Below, piece after piece: positions 22,050 through 32,339 of a stretch of DNA of 64,000 nt. The notes under the pieces are model-generated. The model was not told the DNA's origin and searched no databases. It saw only the letters and a list, made by a program, of their open reading frames with translations. This DNA comes from Furcasterigmium furcatum (taxonomy: Eukaryota > Ascomycota > Sordariomycetes > Glomerellales > Plectosphaerellaceae). Each line of letters opens with the position of its first letter. The stretch's first letter is position 1. Position numbers and translations under genes: made by a program. The DNA lies in the NCBI GenBank assembly GCA_001599815.1, contig BCIA01000004.1, positions 3,994,082 through 4,058,081 on the forward strand. The letters run 5' to 3'.

Positions 22050-22076
22050 AGGAAGCAACAAGGGACTGGGATAGGG

Positions 22077-22925
22077 TTATTTGAAGGTCAGTGTGTCCTT
22101 CTTCAAGTTGCGTGTCTTTGTAAGGAGGCTCTGGTAGTGTGCATTGGCGAAGGCTCCACGGATTGCACGGTAGTTGAAACCGACAATGATTGGCAGAAGG
22201 TCAATGTCCTCCAGCTTGGTCTCCTCTGTGGGGAAGGAGGCGATGGATTGGGCCGTCTTGAGCATGGCGCACTCGTCGACCGGCTTGTCTTTGAGTTGCG
22301 CAATTGTGGCTTCGATGGTGGCTTGCAGAGCGTCCTGGTCCCTGCACCGAGCTGTGAACCAGAGCAACTGGTAAAGTTCGATCAGAATTCCGGTCTTGTT
22401 GAGCAAATGGTTGTTTGAGACTCTGGATTCGCTCGTGAAAGGGTTTTCGATTCCTTCCGCCTCAACAAAAGACCCAATGCAGACGCGGAGATGACCGTGA
22501 TCATATTGGAAGATCGGATCGTTGGGAAGGGCGCCGGAAATGTACGTGCCAACAATCTTGTAGACATCGCTCAGTGCTTTGCAAAGTGAATCGAGATCCT
22601 TTTGTTGTTGGTCCGTTGTGTCTGCAGTTGCTTGCAGGTTGAGAATGTGCTCCTTGATGATCTTGCCTTCGTTGATTATGTTCGCGACCTTCATCCCGGT
22701 CTCAAAGCTGTAAATTGAGAGGCGCTGTGACTTGCTGATTTTGCCGCTAAACAAGTACTTTGCAATTGCTTGCAGCTGTTTGGCGTTGTTGAGAGAATCA
22801 GGGTTCTCTTGCTGGAGGCCCAGGACGTAAAGGAAGAAGCGGTTGGTGGAGTCCTTCAACTTTGCAATCTGCTCGCTGAACTTGGGAAGGTCCAGGGACA
22901 CGAGTGCGCTGGCTTCAGATGACAT
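22077..22925 (-). CDS. conserved-type hypothetical helical protein
   Basis: 282 aa from ATG at 22925 (MSSEASALVSLDL). Helical, with no membrane segment, signal peptide or recognised domain. Notable stretches are LPKFSEQIAKLKDSTNRFF and FETGMKVANIINEGKIIKEH. The stop is TAA followed by C, and the same frame then stays open for another 319 codons. Codon use is similar before and after the stop. Either this is one 602-codon gene with a nonsense mutation or readthrough, or two very tightly packed genes. Confidence 0.6.
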   Translation of the reverse strand: MSSEASALVSLDLPKFSEQIAKLKDSTNRFFLYVLGLQQENPDSLNNAKQLQAIAKYLFSGKISKSQRLSIYSFETGMKVANIINEGKIIKEHILNLQATADTTDQQQKDLDSLCKALSDVYKIVGTYISGALPNDPIFQYDHGHLRVCIGSFVEAEGIENPFTSESRVSNNHLLNKTGILIELYQLLWFTARCRDQDALQATIEATIAQLKDKPVDECAMLKTAQSIASFPTEETKLEDIDLLPIIVGFNYRAIRGAFANAHYQSLLTKTRNLKKDTLTFK

Positions 22926-24145
22926 GTTGGCCGGCTTGTCGGATCGGGCTGCTGGGCGCACCTGCGTCCCAGCTCCGTTGTGGACCTGGAGGAAAGTCAG
23001 CTCAGCACGCAAGACCGCGTCACAGAGGGGGTACCTACAAATGAATGGCAGCGAAATTAGTATCTTTTGGAAGTCAAACAAACACTAGTTTTCGAAAAGG
23101 AATAGTTGTGTTGGTACAGGTTTTGTAATTGAACAGACAAGGCGTTGTCGATGAAGACCCGAGGAGGGACTTGGATCGTGAAGGTGGTCAGGGGTGAGGT
23201 TGAGGTGGTGAGGGGCGAGTTGGAGCTCCAGGGCAGTGGCAGTTGGGGAAGTTGGGGAAGTTCCCCGCACCCTGGAAGGCACTGCAAAACTGAGCTGTCC
23301 CGTCCTCCTCAGGCTCTCAGGAACCAAGTTTCTCAAGCTCTGGCTTTTCGACCGAACCATGCTTCATTGTATCCCGAAGCTACGATGAGCTCCTTCCCCT
23401 GACGTCAGACTGGAAATGAAAAGGGCGCGTTCGCCAGCGTCACCTGGCATCTGCAGTGGGCCGGAGATCTGGTCTCCCTCAGGTTCCTCCTGGGTCGCAC
23501 CTCTTCTTCCTCATCCGCCTTTCGACCAAGCTGCCCCCAAAATCACTGCACCTGGGGGAGCTCAGATCCCTGGCAGATTCCCGTTTGCTGCCTTGTGAGG
23601 ACTGACCAGTCGCACAAGCCACATGGCCAAAGACAGTATAGACGCCCAATAGGGCGACGCCGGCACATAGGCCACAGCCCAACGGCGTTCAGGCAAAGAG
23701 GCAACCAGCGGCAGCGGCCGCAGCTCAAGCGCTGACTCAAGCGGCGAGCGGCATGAGGCCTCAGCGATTGAGCGCCCCTGGACCAGGGGAACCCTTGCAC
23801 GGGAATGGGGGCATCCTGCCTAATCCAGGCAGTGGGATCCCTCCAAAGGCCCAGCCCGCCAATAGCAAGAGCCGGGCTCAGCCGCAGCGTGGGAGCCTGC
23901 TGCTGCTGCTGCTACTGCCGGTCGTGACAACTCACGACGTCGCACTGACCCGACCTGGCTGGCAGTCGCAGCTATAAGTAAAGAGCCAGAAGCCGGCAGG
24001 GACAACACTCCCTTCACCTTCCTCTTCATTCCAACTCTGCATCTCCTCTTCTTGCAAGCTCTCTTGTATCACAGTCTCAAGTCTCAGCCTCTTCCACCAG
24101 CCTTCCACACCCTTCGTTCAGTCTCCAAACCATCACACACACATC
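22926..24145. promoter_or_regulatory. intergenic/promoter region of the AAA ATPase gene
   Basis: Non-coding by inspection. It contains a G-rich GGTGAGG-type stretch at about 23175-23260, a short CTG repeat near 23900, and a TATA-like CTATAAGTA at about 23972. A CT-rich leader precedes the ATG at 24146, as in many strongly expressed fungal genes. Confidence 0.45.
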
Positions 24146-26128
24146 ATGGCTCGCAGGCGCCACGCAGACGATGCCTCGGACTCCGAGGAGGAGAACGAGG
24201 ACAACCAGTCCCAGGCAGACGAGACCCCCGTCGCCGAGGACATCGACGAGACCATGGACGAGGAAACTGCAAAGGCCGACCCCGGGTCCATCAGCGACAC
24301 CATCCAGCTGTACAAGTCCAAGAAGGACGATGACGGCAACTGGACATGGACCGACAAGTACCCCGAGGACGCCTTCGATGCGGCAGAGAACAAGCGAACC
24401 GCAAAGTTCGCCATCATCGTCCGCAACATGAAGAGCGAGGATAGCCGCAAGAAGCTCGAGGCACACTCCATCGTCGTGCAGAGCCCCTGGCTGAGGACGG
24501 CCCTTGCCACCATCCTCGAGGACTACCCCGGCGTCGCGTGCGAATTGAAGCGGTTGGAGTTCACAGCGCCCTTTGCGCCCTTCGTTCACCGATGGCACGA
24601 GCTCACCGCCTACATGAGGAAGACGGACCTGGATGAGAGGACCAAGGAGCATCTCGAGATGCTGCACAAGATCCTCAAGTACGAGATTGGTGACAAGATC
24701 GAGGCCTTCGAGGATTACATGCGCAACGGCGTCGTCACATTCGAGGACCTCTGGATGATCTTCCCCCCCGGCAGCGTCCTCCTCGCGGCGCACCAGGGTC
24801 CCCTCTCGGCCTTTGAGATTGACGAGATCGAGTACATTGAGAACCGATGTGGTCGTTTCCTCGAGATCGAGTGCGACTGCGTCGATTACAACGGCACCGA
24901 GTTCGGCCGCTACGGAGAGAAGATCACCATCCCCGAGTTTAAGGGCACCAAGAAGATCACCGGCCTCAAGGCTTACCCCCTCAGCTTCCACGAAGACGAG
25001 AACGCTCTTCGCGAGTCGCTGATCAAGCGAGGAAAGCTCTTCGAGGAGCTCTCCGGGCATCACTTCAAGCAGTACTCCGGCACCGCCATCACATGGGACC
25101 GCGACGGCAACGAGGTCCCCATCCAGGTGCAGGGCCGCATTGTCGTCGACATCAAGTCCTTCAACGCCTACAGCCCCTACTCGTCTCGATACCTTAGCGA
25201 CTGGAATGCGAAGGATCTCGAGTCGCTCTCGGAGTACACTGCCGAGCACGGCCACGGCCCCGACGGCAACCTCAAGCTCACGCCCTACCACCAGATGCTC
25301 GCACGATCCCGCACCAGAGGCTACTCCCTCAAGCTGAAGAAGTGGCTCGACTTCTATGTCCAGTCCATCGGCGACATCACCTGGAGCACAACCGCCTTCG
25401 ATAAACTGGTTCTGCCCGAGGATCAGAAGGAGCTCATCCTCGCCTTCTCCGAGTCCCAGCTGTCCGGTTCCTCCTTCGACGATGTCATTGCCGGCAAGGG
25501 AAAGGGCGTTATCTGCCTGCTCTCCGGCCCTCCCGGTGTCGGCAAGACCCTCACTGCCGAGGCGGTCGCTGAGAACCTCCGCGTGCCACTGCACACCCTC
25601 AGCTCAGGAGACCTCGGCTCCGGCGCCTACCAGGTCGAGCACAGTCTTAACCAGATCCTCGACCTCGTGTCCCGCTGGAACGCCATCCTCCTCATCGACG
25701 AGTGCGACGTCTTCCTCGAGGCCCGCACAGCCCACGACCTGGAGCGCAACCAGATCGTCAGCGTCTTCCTCCGCACCCTCGAGTACTACGAGGGCATCAT
25801 GTTCATGACCACCAACCGCAGCGGCAACATCGACCCCGCCTTCCAGAGCAGGATCCACGTCTCCCTCGAGTACCCCGACCTGAACGTCGACTCTCGCAAG
25901 GTCATCTGGCGCAACTTCCTCAGGGGCTCCTCGGCCGAGGACCAGTTCACCGAGCAGGACCTGGACGAGCTGTCCGCGATGCAGTTCAACGGAAGGCAGA
26001 TCAAGAACATCCTCAAGACGGCGCAGCTGCTGGCGTCTAGGAAGAAGAGCGTGCTGAACAGGGGATTCATCAATACCGTGCTGGCGATCGAGAAGCGTCG
26101 TCCTGCGATTGCTGAGAGCGAGGAGTGA
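24146..26128 (+). CDS. AAA+ ATPase with N-terminal DUF7025-type domain
   Basis: Intronless, 660 aa. An acidic N-terminal tail (SEEENEDNQSQADE) is followed by the domain typical of this fungal family (KYEIGDKIEAFEDYMRNGVV, and later VDIKSFNAYSP). The AAA module follows: Walker A GPPGVGKT at about 461-468, Walker B LLIDECDVFL at about 515, sensor-1 FMTTNRSGNID and the arginine-finger region SRIHVSLEYPDL. It should be a soluble ATPase; the substrate is unknown. These genes are multicopy and often stress- or incompatibility-induced in moulds. The initiator sits in a CATCATGG context after a CT-rich leader. Confidence 0.92.
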   Translation: MARRRHADDASDSEEENEDNQSQADETPVAEDIDETMDEETAKADPGSISDTIQLYKSKKDDDGNWTWTDKYPEDAFDAAENKRTAKFAIIVRNMKSEDSRKKLEAHSIVVQSPWLRTALATILEDYPGVACELKRLEFTAPFAPFVHRWHELTAYMRKTDLDERTKEHLEMLHKILKYEIGDKIEAFEDYMRNGVVTFEDLWMIFPPGSVLLAAHQGPLSAFEIDEIEYIENRCGRFLEIECDCVDYNGTEFGRYGEKITIPEFKGTKKITGLKAYPLSFHEDENALRESLIKRGKLFEELSGHHFKQYSGTAITWDRDGNEVPIQVQGRIVVDIKSFNAYSPYSSRYLSDWNAKDLESLSEYTAEHGHGPDGNLKLTPYHQMLARSRTRGYSLKLKKWLDFYVQSIGDITWSTTAFDKLVLPEDQKELILAFSESQLSGSSFDDVIAGKGKGVICLLSGPPGVGKTLTAEAVAENLRVPLHTLSSGDLGSGAYQVEHSLNQILDLVSRWNAILLIDECDVFLEARTAHDLERNQIVSVFLRTLEYYEGIMFMTTNRSGNIDPAFQSRIHVSLEYPDLNVDSRKVIWRNFLRGSSAEDQFTEQDLDELSAMQFNGRQIKNILKTAQLLASRKKSVLNRGFINTVLAIEKRRPAIAESEE

Positions 26129-26405
26129 GTGGCAGGTACGGAGCGAAGGCATACCCGGGAGAGAGGAAGGAAGGTATATAGACCATCTTCGGCCTCAACA
26201 TAGAGGACCTCATAACGACCAAGCATACAAGCATTGTTTCTGATGATACATGACACTCCGTTTCCCTTCCGTTCTTTGCTAGAAGAGCAATGAAAATGAT
26301 GGGTTCATTTCGTTTGCTACATAATGGCAGTAGAAGTCTAGAAATCATGTTCTACAGATCAGAAGTCCCGACATCTAGTGACAACTTCATCACAAGGCAA
26401 CGGTC

Positions 26406-28725
26406 TCAAGCACCGACAGACGCAGCCTCCAGCTCCGCAATCCGCCTCTCCGCCTCGGGCACCTGCCTCAGCAGCACCTCCAGGTCCTCCTTCTCGTCCT
26501 CAAGCTCCAGCCGCTTATCGGCGTCGAGCTTCGTGAAGACGTAGTGCCCCTGGCCGTCGAACTGCAGGATGCGCGAGTGGTACTTCCACAGGCTCCTGCG
26601 GTGGCTGACGGTCATGAGGGTGACGCCCAGCTCCTTTGCCGTGTCGTACATGACCTTCTCCGTCTCGAGGGTGACGCTGCTCGTGCACTCGTCGAGGATG
26701 GCGTACTTCGGCTTGTGGTAGAAGAGCCGCGCCATGGCGACGCGCTGCTGCAGGCCGCCGGAGAGGACGTCGCGCCACTCGGCCTCGGCGTCCCAGCCCT
26801 CGTCGTAGAGGTCGGGGAGGTGCTCCAGGCCCAGGATGGTGAGGATCCGGAGCAGCTCGGCGTCCGTGACGCCGCGGGCCCGGACCTGGCGGAGCGAGTC
26901 GGGGTAGGTGATCTGCTGGCGCAGAGACCCTCGTGAGAGGTACGGCCGCTGCGGGATGTAGAAGATGCTCGAGAAGGGCGGCTTCTTGACCGTGCCGCCG
27001 TAGACCGGCCACAGGCCGCCCAGGATGCGGAATAGGGAGGACTTTCCGCAGCCGTTTGGCCCGACGACGAGGAGGTGATCGCCCGGTTTTAGGGAGAACG
27101 AGAGGGCTTTGACGAGAACGTCCCCGTTGGGGGAGATGATGGGCCTGCGCATTGCGTGTTAGCGGGTGACACATTCAAAAGCAGCAAGTAGTCTGCACTT
27201 ACACGTCGGTGAACTCGATGTTCTCGCTCTCGACCACCGTTCCTCGTCCTTTCAGAACAGCCTCGTTGTCCTCAGTGCCTGACGACGAGACGAGCTTCTT
27301 CTCAAAGTGGCCGTTGCGGATGTCGTCCATCACCTGCATCAGGGAGTCGACGCGCGATGTGTAGCCGGCAAGCTCCATCACCTCGCGGTACGAGAACATG
27401 ATCCGGCCGAAGGCGTCGGAAGCAGAGAGCAGCATGCGGCGGTTTGTGATGAAGCTCTCCGTGCGGTCGCCCATGTTCATGGCGACCTGTCCGGGGATCT
27501 TGACGAACACAGGCACGCTGCAGAGCATGAGGCCGAGGGCGCCCCAGACGTACTTGATGACGAAGTCCTCCATGAAGCCGTGGTAGAATCGCCGCCGGAG
27601 GATGTAGTTGACGTGCTTGATGAGGGTGAAGTAGCCCTTGTCCAAGGTGTCCTTTTCCACTTCATGGCCTGCGTACAGCGCGACTTCTTCGCTGTGGTCT
27701 ATGAGTCGAGAATGCTGGAATCTAAACTCGCCCTCTAGCCGTGCCTCGTCGGCGACGTACTTGCCGAAGGGCGGGGTGAGCGCTCGCATGACGTTTGCTG
27801 ATAGTTGGACGAGTAGGGACATGAAGACGACGCCTTCACCGCCGACGCTGTTGGATAATGACCAGGTGTAGATAGTCTGGGGATTGTCAGTGGCGCTCTC
27901 GCATGCCGTAGGTGGGTGTCAACGTACCATATCGAGAAGCGGCTTGGCCAGATTGCTGTACAGTTCTGCCAGACTGTTTGAGAATTTGGCAACATCAACC
28001 GCGATCAGCTGGTCGGCGTTCTTTATTCTGTCGTCCAGCGCCGAGATTCCGTAGAATGTCAGCTGGGAGAGGTACTTGTCGTGGATGTGCTGCGTCAATC
28101 GCGTTCGGTACTTGAGGGACAGCTCGGCTTGGTGATATGCTAGCTGCGACAGAGTCAGTGGGAGGTAAACACGCGAGGGTGCATGCGCACTCACCATGGA
28201 GTTTGTGAAGGTCGCCGGCACGGCGATGAGCATCCACCACACAATCCTCGACAAGAACTCCTTGCCATTGCCCTTGACGAGACTCTTGACGATCTGACCG
28301 TCCATTGCCGCGACCTTGAGACTGATCAACGAGCGCACGACCAGGAAGAAGGAGTGGCTGATGAGCAGCCGTGTTTCTTGACTCCGCCACCCTGGGATGA
28401 CAATCTTCAAGAGGCGCATCAACGACCGGAAGAACTCGCGGTTGAGCTCGACCTTCTTCTTCTTTGTCGCGGAATCGGCGTCGGCCGTGGTCGAGGTCAC
28501 GCCCCTTCGGGCGGCGCGCTGCTCCGCCTCGCGCTGGGACGCGGCTTTCTGCTCGCCGATCGCATGTCGGATGCGATTGATCAGGGCGAGGAAGAGGGTG
28601 ATCCAGACGGCGCGGGAGATGCGGGTTCGGTTGGAGAGGTAGAGGGAGGTGAGGTCGGAGATGATCGTGCGGATCGTGCGGTCGCTCGGCACCTTGGGAA
28701 GGGCCAGCTTCGACTGCGCCGCCAT
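26406..28725 (-). CDS. peroxisomal ABC half-transporter (ABCD family)
   Basis: Model: complement(join(26406..27144, 27203..27876, 27928..28143, 28195..28725)), 719 aa; introns are 51, 51 and 58 nt. The first intron is in frame and stop-free, so it is easily missed. It is a half transporter. An N-terminal six-helix membrane domain is followed by one nucleotide-binding domain with Walker A GPNGCGKSS, signature LSGGLQQR, Walker B YAILDECTS and H-loop VSHRRSL. Family features such as the VYGGTVKKP and FYIPQRPYL segments place it with Pxa1/Pxa2/ALDP, which import very-long-chain acyl-CoA into peroxisomes as dimers. Its size fits the shorter, Pxa2-like partner, but which paralogue it is remains uncertain. 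Confidence 0.92.
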
Positions 28726-29276
28726 GATTACCGTCGAGATCCAGGCAAGATGCCTGTTGTGGTGTTGTACAGAGGGGATGGGCTTCGCAAGAGGCGTCCT
28801 ACGTCACTAGACCATCGCCGTCTCGCTCGTGAAGCGCGTTGAATCGTTCTCGGGGCGGCAGACACGTCGATTCTTTTGGGATGTCTGGCCAGAGTCGTCG
28901 GGGGTTTGCTTGTGATCGTGGGAGTGGTTCGGCAGTGGGACGTCAGGTGGTTAAAGCTGGAGCATTCCAGACAGCGGGAAGCTTCAATTCGCCAGCCCGT
29001 GTGACGCTCCCTCGGCCGGCGGACGTATGCCCCGGATTCCGCCCCACAAAAGTCGATCGCGCTCGAGAGGGAAGCATGTGATTGAGCTGGCTTTCCATCT
29101 GAAGATGCAAGCCACACTTTTGGAGCATGGGGTAACAGCACAGCCACAACGCGGGGCAGCCGTTGACTCTTTTCTGGCCAGCGAATTTTTGTCGCCTTCA
29201 GGAAACTTTCGCCTCCAGCAACGACCACAGCATCACCCTCATTCCCCAGCGACCGCTCGAAGCGCTATTGCCCAAC
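28726..29276. promoter_or_regulatory. bidirectional promoter region, ABC transporter/DPH3
   Basis: 550 bp between divergent start codons; no coding signal. Confidence 0.45.
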
Positions 29277-29618
29277 ATGGCCGACGACGAAGCCATCTCC
29301 ATTTACGACGAGATCGAGATCGAGGACATGACCTTCGACGAGGATCTCCAGATCTACCAGTACCCTTGCCCCTGTGGCGACAGGTTCCAGATCGCGCTGG
29401 CCGACCTTCGCGACGAGGAGGACATTGCGGTTTGCCCGAGCTGCAGCCTCATGATCCGTGTCATCTTTGACAAGGTACGTCTTGGCCTGCCACTTGCCTT
29501 ACTTTGAAAGATGCTGACTCACATCGTTCAGGACGACCTTCCCAAAGACCCCGAGTCTGAACCCGAAGCCGAGGCGCCAAAGGACGAGGCGCCTGCGCAG
29601 ATCCCCATCGCCGCGTAA
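29277..29618 (+). CDS. DPH3: diphthamide biosynthesis protein 3 (CSL zinc finger)
   Basis: Model: join(29277..29474, 29532..29618), 94 aa, with one 57-nt intron. It opens with SIYDEIEIEDMTFDEDLQIY and carries the four zinc ligands Cys31, Cys33 (PCPCGDRF), Cys53 and Cys56 (VCPSCSL), the defining CSL motif. DPH3 is an electron carrier to the Dph1/Dph2 radical enzyme that starts diphthamide formation on elongation factor 2, and it also works with Elongator. The C-terminus is an acidic, low-complexity tail. Acts in the cytosol. Confidence 0.95.
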
Positions 29619-30167
29619 ATATCCCCACGAAGAAGGACCATCAAATCGAAACCACGCCTTCCGGAGCCGTGAGACCGTCGATCGCCTCGAGCAATGCGCC
29701 CAGCACGGAATCAATCCAGGTGCAGGCGCGGGAATCGGCGTCCTGCGTTGGGGGCACTTCCCTCGCCACAGAGCCGACGAAGCTTCCTCCGTACACCAGA
29801 GGTCTGGCATGTTGAATCGGCGGCCATCATTCTGTCTTCAATCAACCGCCGATTAGCATCCTCAACCGCCGCGCACAAAGCAAGACGCAACACACCACCC
29901 GCACGAAGATCTCTGAGACAAGGTCATCTCTTGGAATTGAAGGTATCATGGTATTATATGCCGTGGAATCATAACTCGGTGCTCATGTGCGCCGTGAATC
30001 TCAAACGCCTGCCTTCCCTGGTACATGGTTCATTATATCCGAGCCCTTTATGCTCCGAAGGGCACAAGAAGTGCAACCCAGATCTCGTGGGTCGGGGTCT
30101 CAGTCCCGCCCAGCCGCGCCCCCAGGACGCGGCCTGCATCTTCAGCCGGTGGTGCTCTCCACGCATT
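29619..30167. other. convergent 3' region
   Basis: Between DPH3 and the GPI-type protein gene; no coding signal. Confidence 0.4.
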
Positions 30168-30576
30168 TTACAGCATGAAAAGACCGGCGATACCGAATGC
30201 GACGAGGGCAGCAACGGAGCCACCGACCTTGGCACGACCGGCGGCAGCGGTGGGGTGGCCCTCCTCCCAGCCGGTGGCGTTGGGGGCGCCATAGATGGTG
30301 CTGGTGATGACAGTGGAGGCTGAGATGTGTGTCAGTCGTGCTTGTCTGTGTGTTCGACACCGGATCTCACTTACACTCGATATCGGGCCAGTAGCGGACC
30401 CAAGAGGTGGTGTCGACGGGCAGGAGGGTGATCGACTCAGTCTCCTCGGGAATGGGCACCCAGACAGTCGTGGTCGACTCAGGGACGGTCACGGTGTTGG
30501 TCTCGGTGACTCCATCGTCCTGGGCAGCGGCAAAGCCGGCGGAGAAGAGGAGGGCAGCGGGGGCGGCGACACGCAT
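30168..30576 (-). CDS. GPI-anchor-type small surface protein, two exons
   Basis: Model: complement(join(30168..30319, 30375..30576)), 117 aa. A signal peptide (MRVAAPAALLFSAGFAAAQ) is followed by a Thr/Val-rich segment (TETNTVTVPESTTTVWVP) and a conserved-looking TSWVRYWPDIE. After a 55-nt intron comes an N-glycosylation site (APNATGW) and a hydrophobic C-terminal tail (VGGSVAALVAFGIAGLFML) with a small-residue region before it, as expected for a GPI signal. No catalytic domain is seen. It is probably a cell-wall or plasma-membrane protein. Confidence 0.75.
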
Positions 30577-32339
30577 CTTGATGGTCTGCTTGGGGGATGT
30601 TGAGAGCGATGGGCTTTAAGTTGGCTGAGGAGCGAAGGTGGCTCTGGCTGTAGCGACTGAAGACCGGGCAGGATGAAGATGCGAGATGCTGAGGCTGAAC
30701 TGAGAAGACGATAGCTCTCGAGCGGTGCGGACGGAATATATATGTGCACCCGAACAGCGTGGCCGGCCTACTTGTCCCTGCAGTGACGATGTCCATGGCG
30801 ACACTCGACCCGAGCCGGCTCCCGGCCACTACTACGACATCATCGCCCGACCCCCCTGCACGGGAGTCAATCAAGGCAGAGGGGCTGGGCGTCCTGCTGC
30901 ATGGTAGCCGCCCCTCCATCCCGCAGACGCCTATCTTGGTTGGCGCACAGCACAGCAGCTAGGTGCGTTGCAGATCGAGCTACCCCAAGTACATGGAAAA
31001 GTAACAACAGTCCCAGCGGACATGATCCCGTACATCGCCATAGCTAAATGACTTGGTTAATCGTTCTGAGTAGTCAGGGTTAGAATCAGAGGTCGTCACG
31101 ACGATGCTTGATTGCCGCCAGTTCGAGTTTCCCAAAGGTGAAATGTCGTTTGACTGACTTGTCGTTGGTCGTGAGTGTCTGTCTGATAACCCGACGGAGA
31201 TCGGGTCGAGTGGACAGGGGTTGTTGGCCTGGCAGCAGGGAAGTAGGGCGTCTTGGGCGTCACTGGTGAGGTCTTTTGAGAAGGCTGGTCGAGACGTCAG
31301 GGCCAAGACTTCAACCACCAGTCCTCGCAGCGAGACAGAGAAACATTGTTTGACCAGAGAGCTGAGGTGAATCCTGCCTGTCCACTGCCATTGGGTGCTT
31401 GTTTCCTAGCTTCAGCACCTAATGCGCCACGAGAAACAGCGTCGTCAACCGCGCATGGCGCCCTGTCTCAAGAGGGCGAATCGTCGTGACTGCCAGCGTT
31501 GCGGTGTGTTTACCTTGGACGCAAGCGATGTCTTGCTTGCGTGGAGGCATCACGCCATGGAGGCACATCGAGATCCGAGCCACCTTCAGCCATACTCAAC
31601 AGCGGTCGCCTTGTTTGGCGGGACGTTCCTGTACTCGTCACCGTGATGAATTCTTTCACCCGGTGTTCCATGGCTCGACCTGTTGCACAGCAAGAAACAG
31701 GGGACAGGAGGCATGGGTGTTGCGAATCGACCCAACTTGCGGTGTCTCCGAAGATCGTCATGCCTCTAAGATCCTGATCCGATGCCTTGACGGTGTGCGG
31801 AACAGGCTGAGACAGGACTGCCGGGCCGGCTCACCTGTGCGGTTCTCGCTATCGAACCCCGTCCAGCTGGATGCAAGATCCGCCCGGAGAAGAGCAAGCG
31901 GGCTGGCGGGCACTAGTCGGTCGTCTCTGCAGGCGGTGATGTTGCGTCATGGGAGGTTGGGGGGCGATCTCAGCTGGAGCCTCCTGTTTCTTGTGCCTGT
32001 GCCTTGCCTGGTTCGAGGGGCTAGAGCAGATCTGGCCAATCACTGTGACGCACTAGCCACTCAATCAAGGTCTGGACGCCAGGAGCAACCGCACTTGTGC
32101 TGCGAGTTCATGGCGACATTGTTTCCGCTCCGTCGTCACACTCCCAGAGCCAACCCAACGCCACTGCGACTGAGGCATACGGGCCCCGCGCCCGAACTGA
32201 CTCCGAGACACACCTCATCGAGACAGTCGCTCATTGTAACGCACAGCAGTCTGGGAAAAAGCCCACTGAGATGCGTGGTCAGTGACATGGGCTCTCTCCA
32301 TGAGGGTGGCGAGTCGTCCTGCCATCCTTCCAACCATCA
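30577..32339. other. 1.8-kb intergenic region
   Basis: Several open frames up to 316 codons cross this stretch on the plus strand, but none has domain motifs or consistent third-position bias. It likely holds the 5' region of the surface protein gene and the 3' region of the HET gene. Confidence 0.45.

Noticed and set aside
24077..25594. 505-codon open frame antisense to the AAA ATPase gene
   Set aside because: It is the mirror of a GC3-biased coding region; composition is Val/Leu/Glu-rich without motifs, and the sense strand encodes a clear AAA protein.
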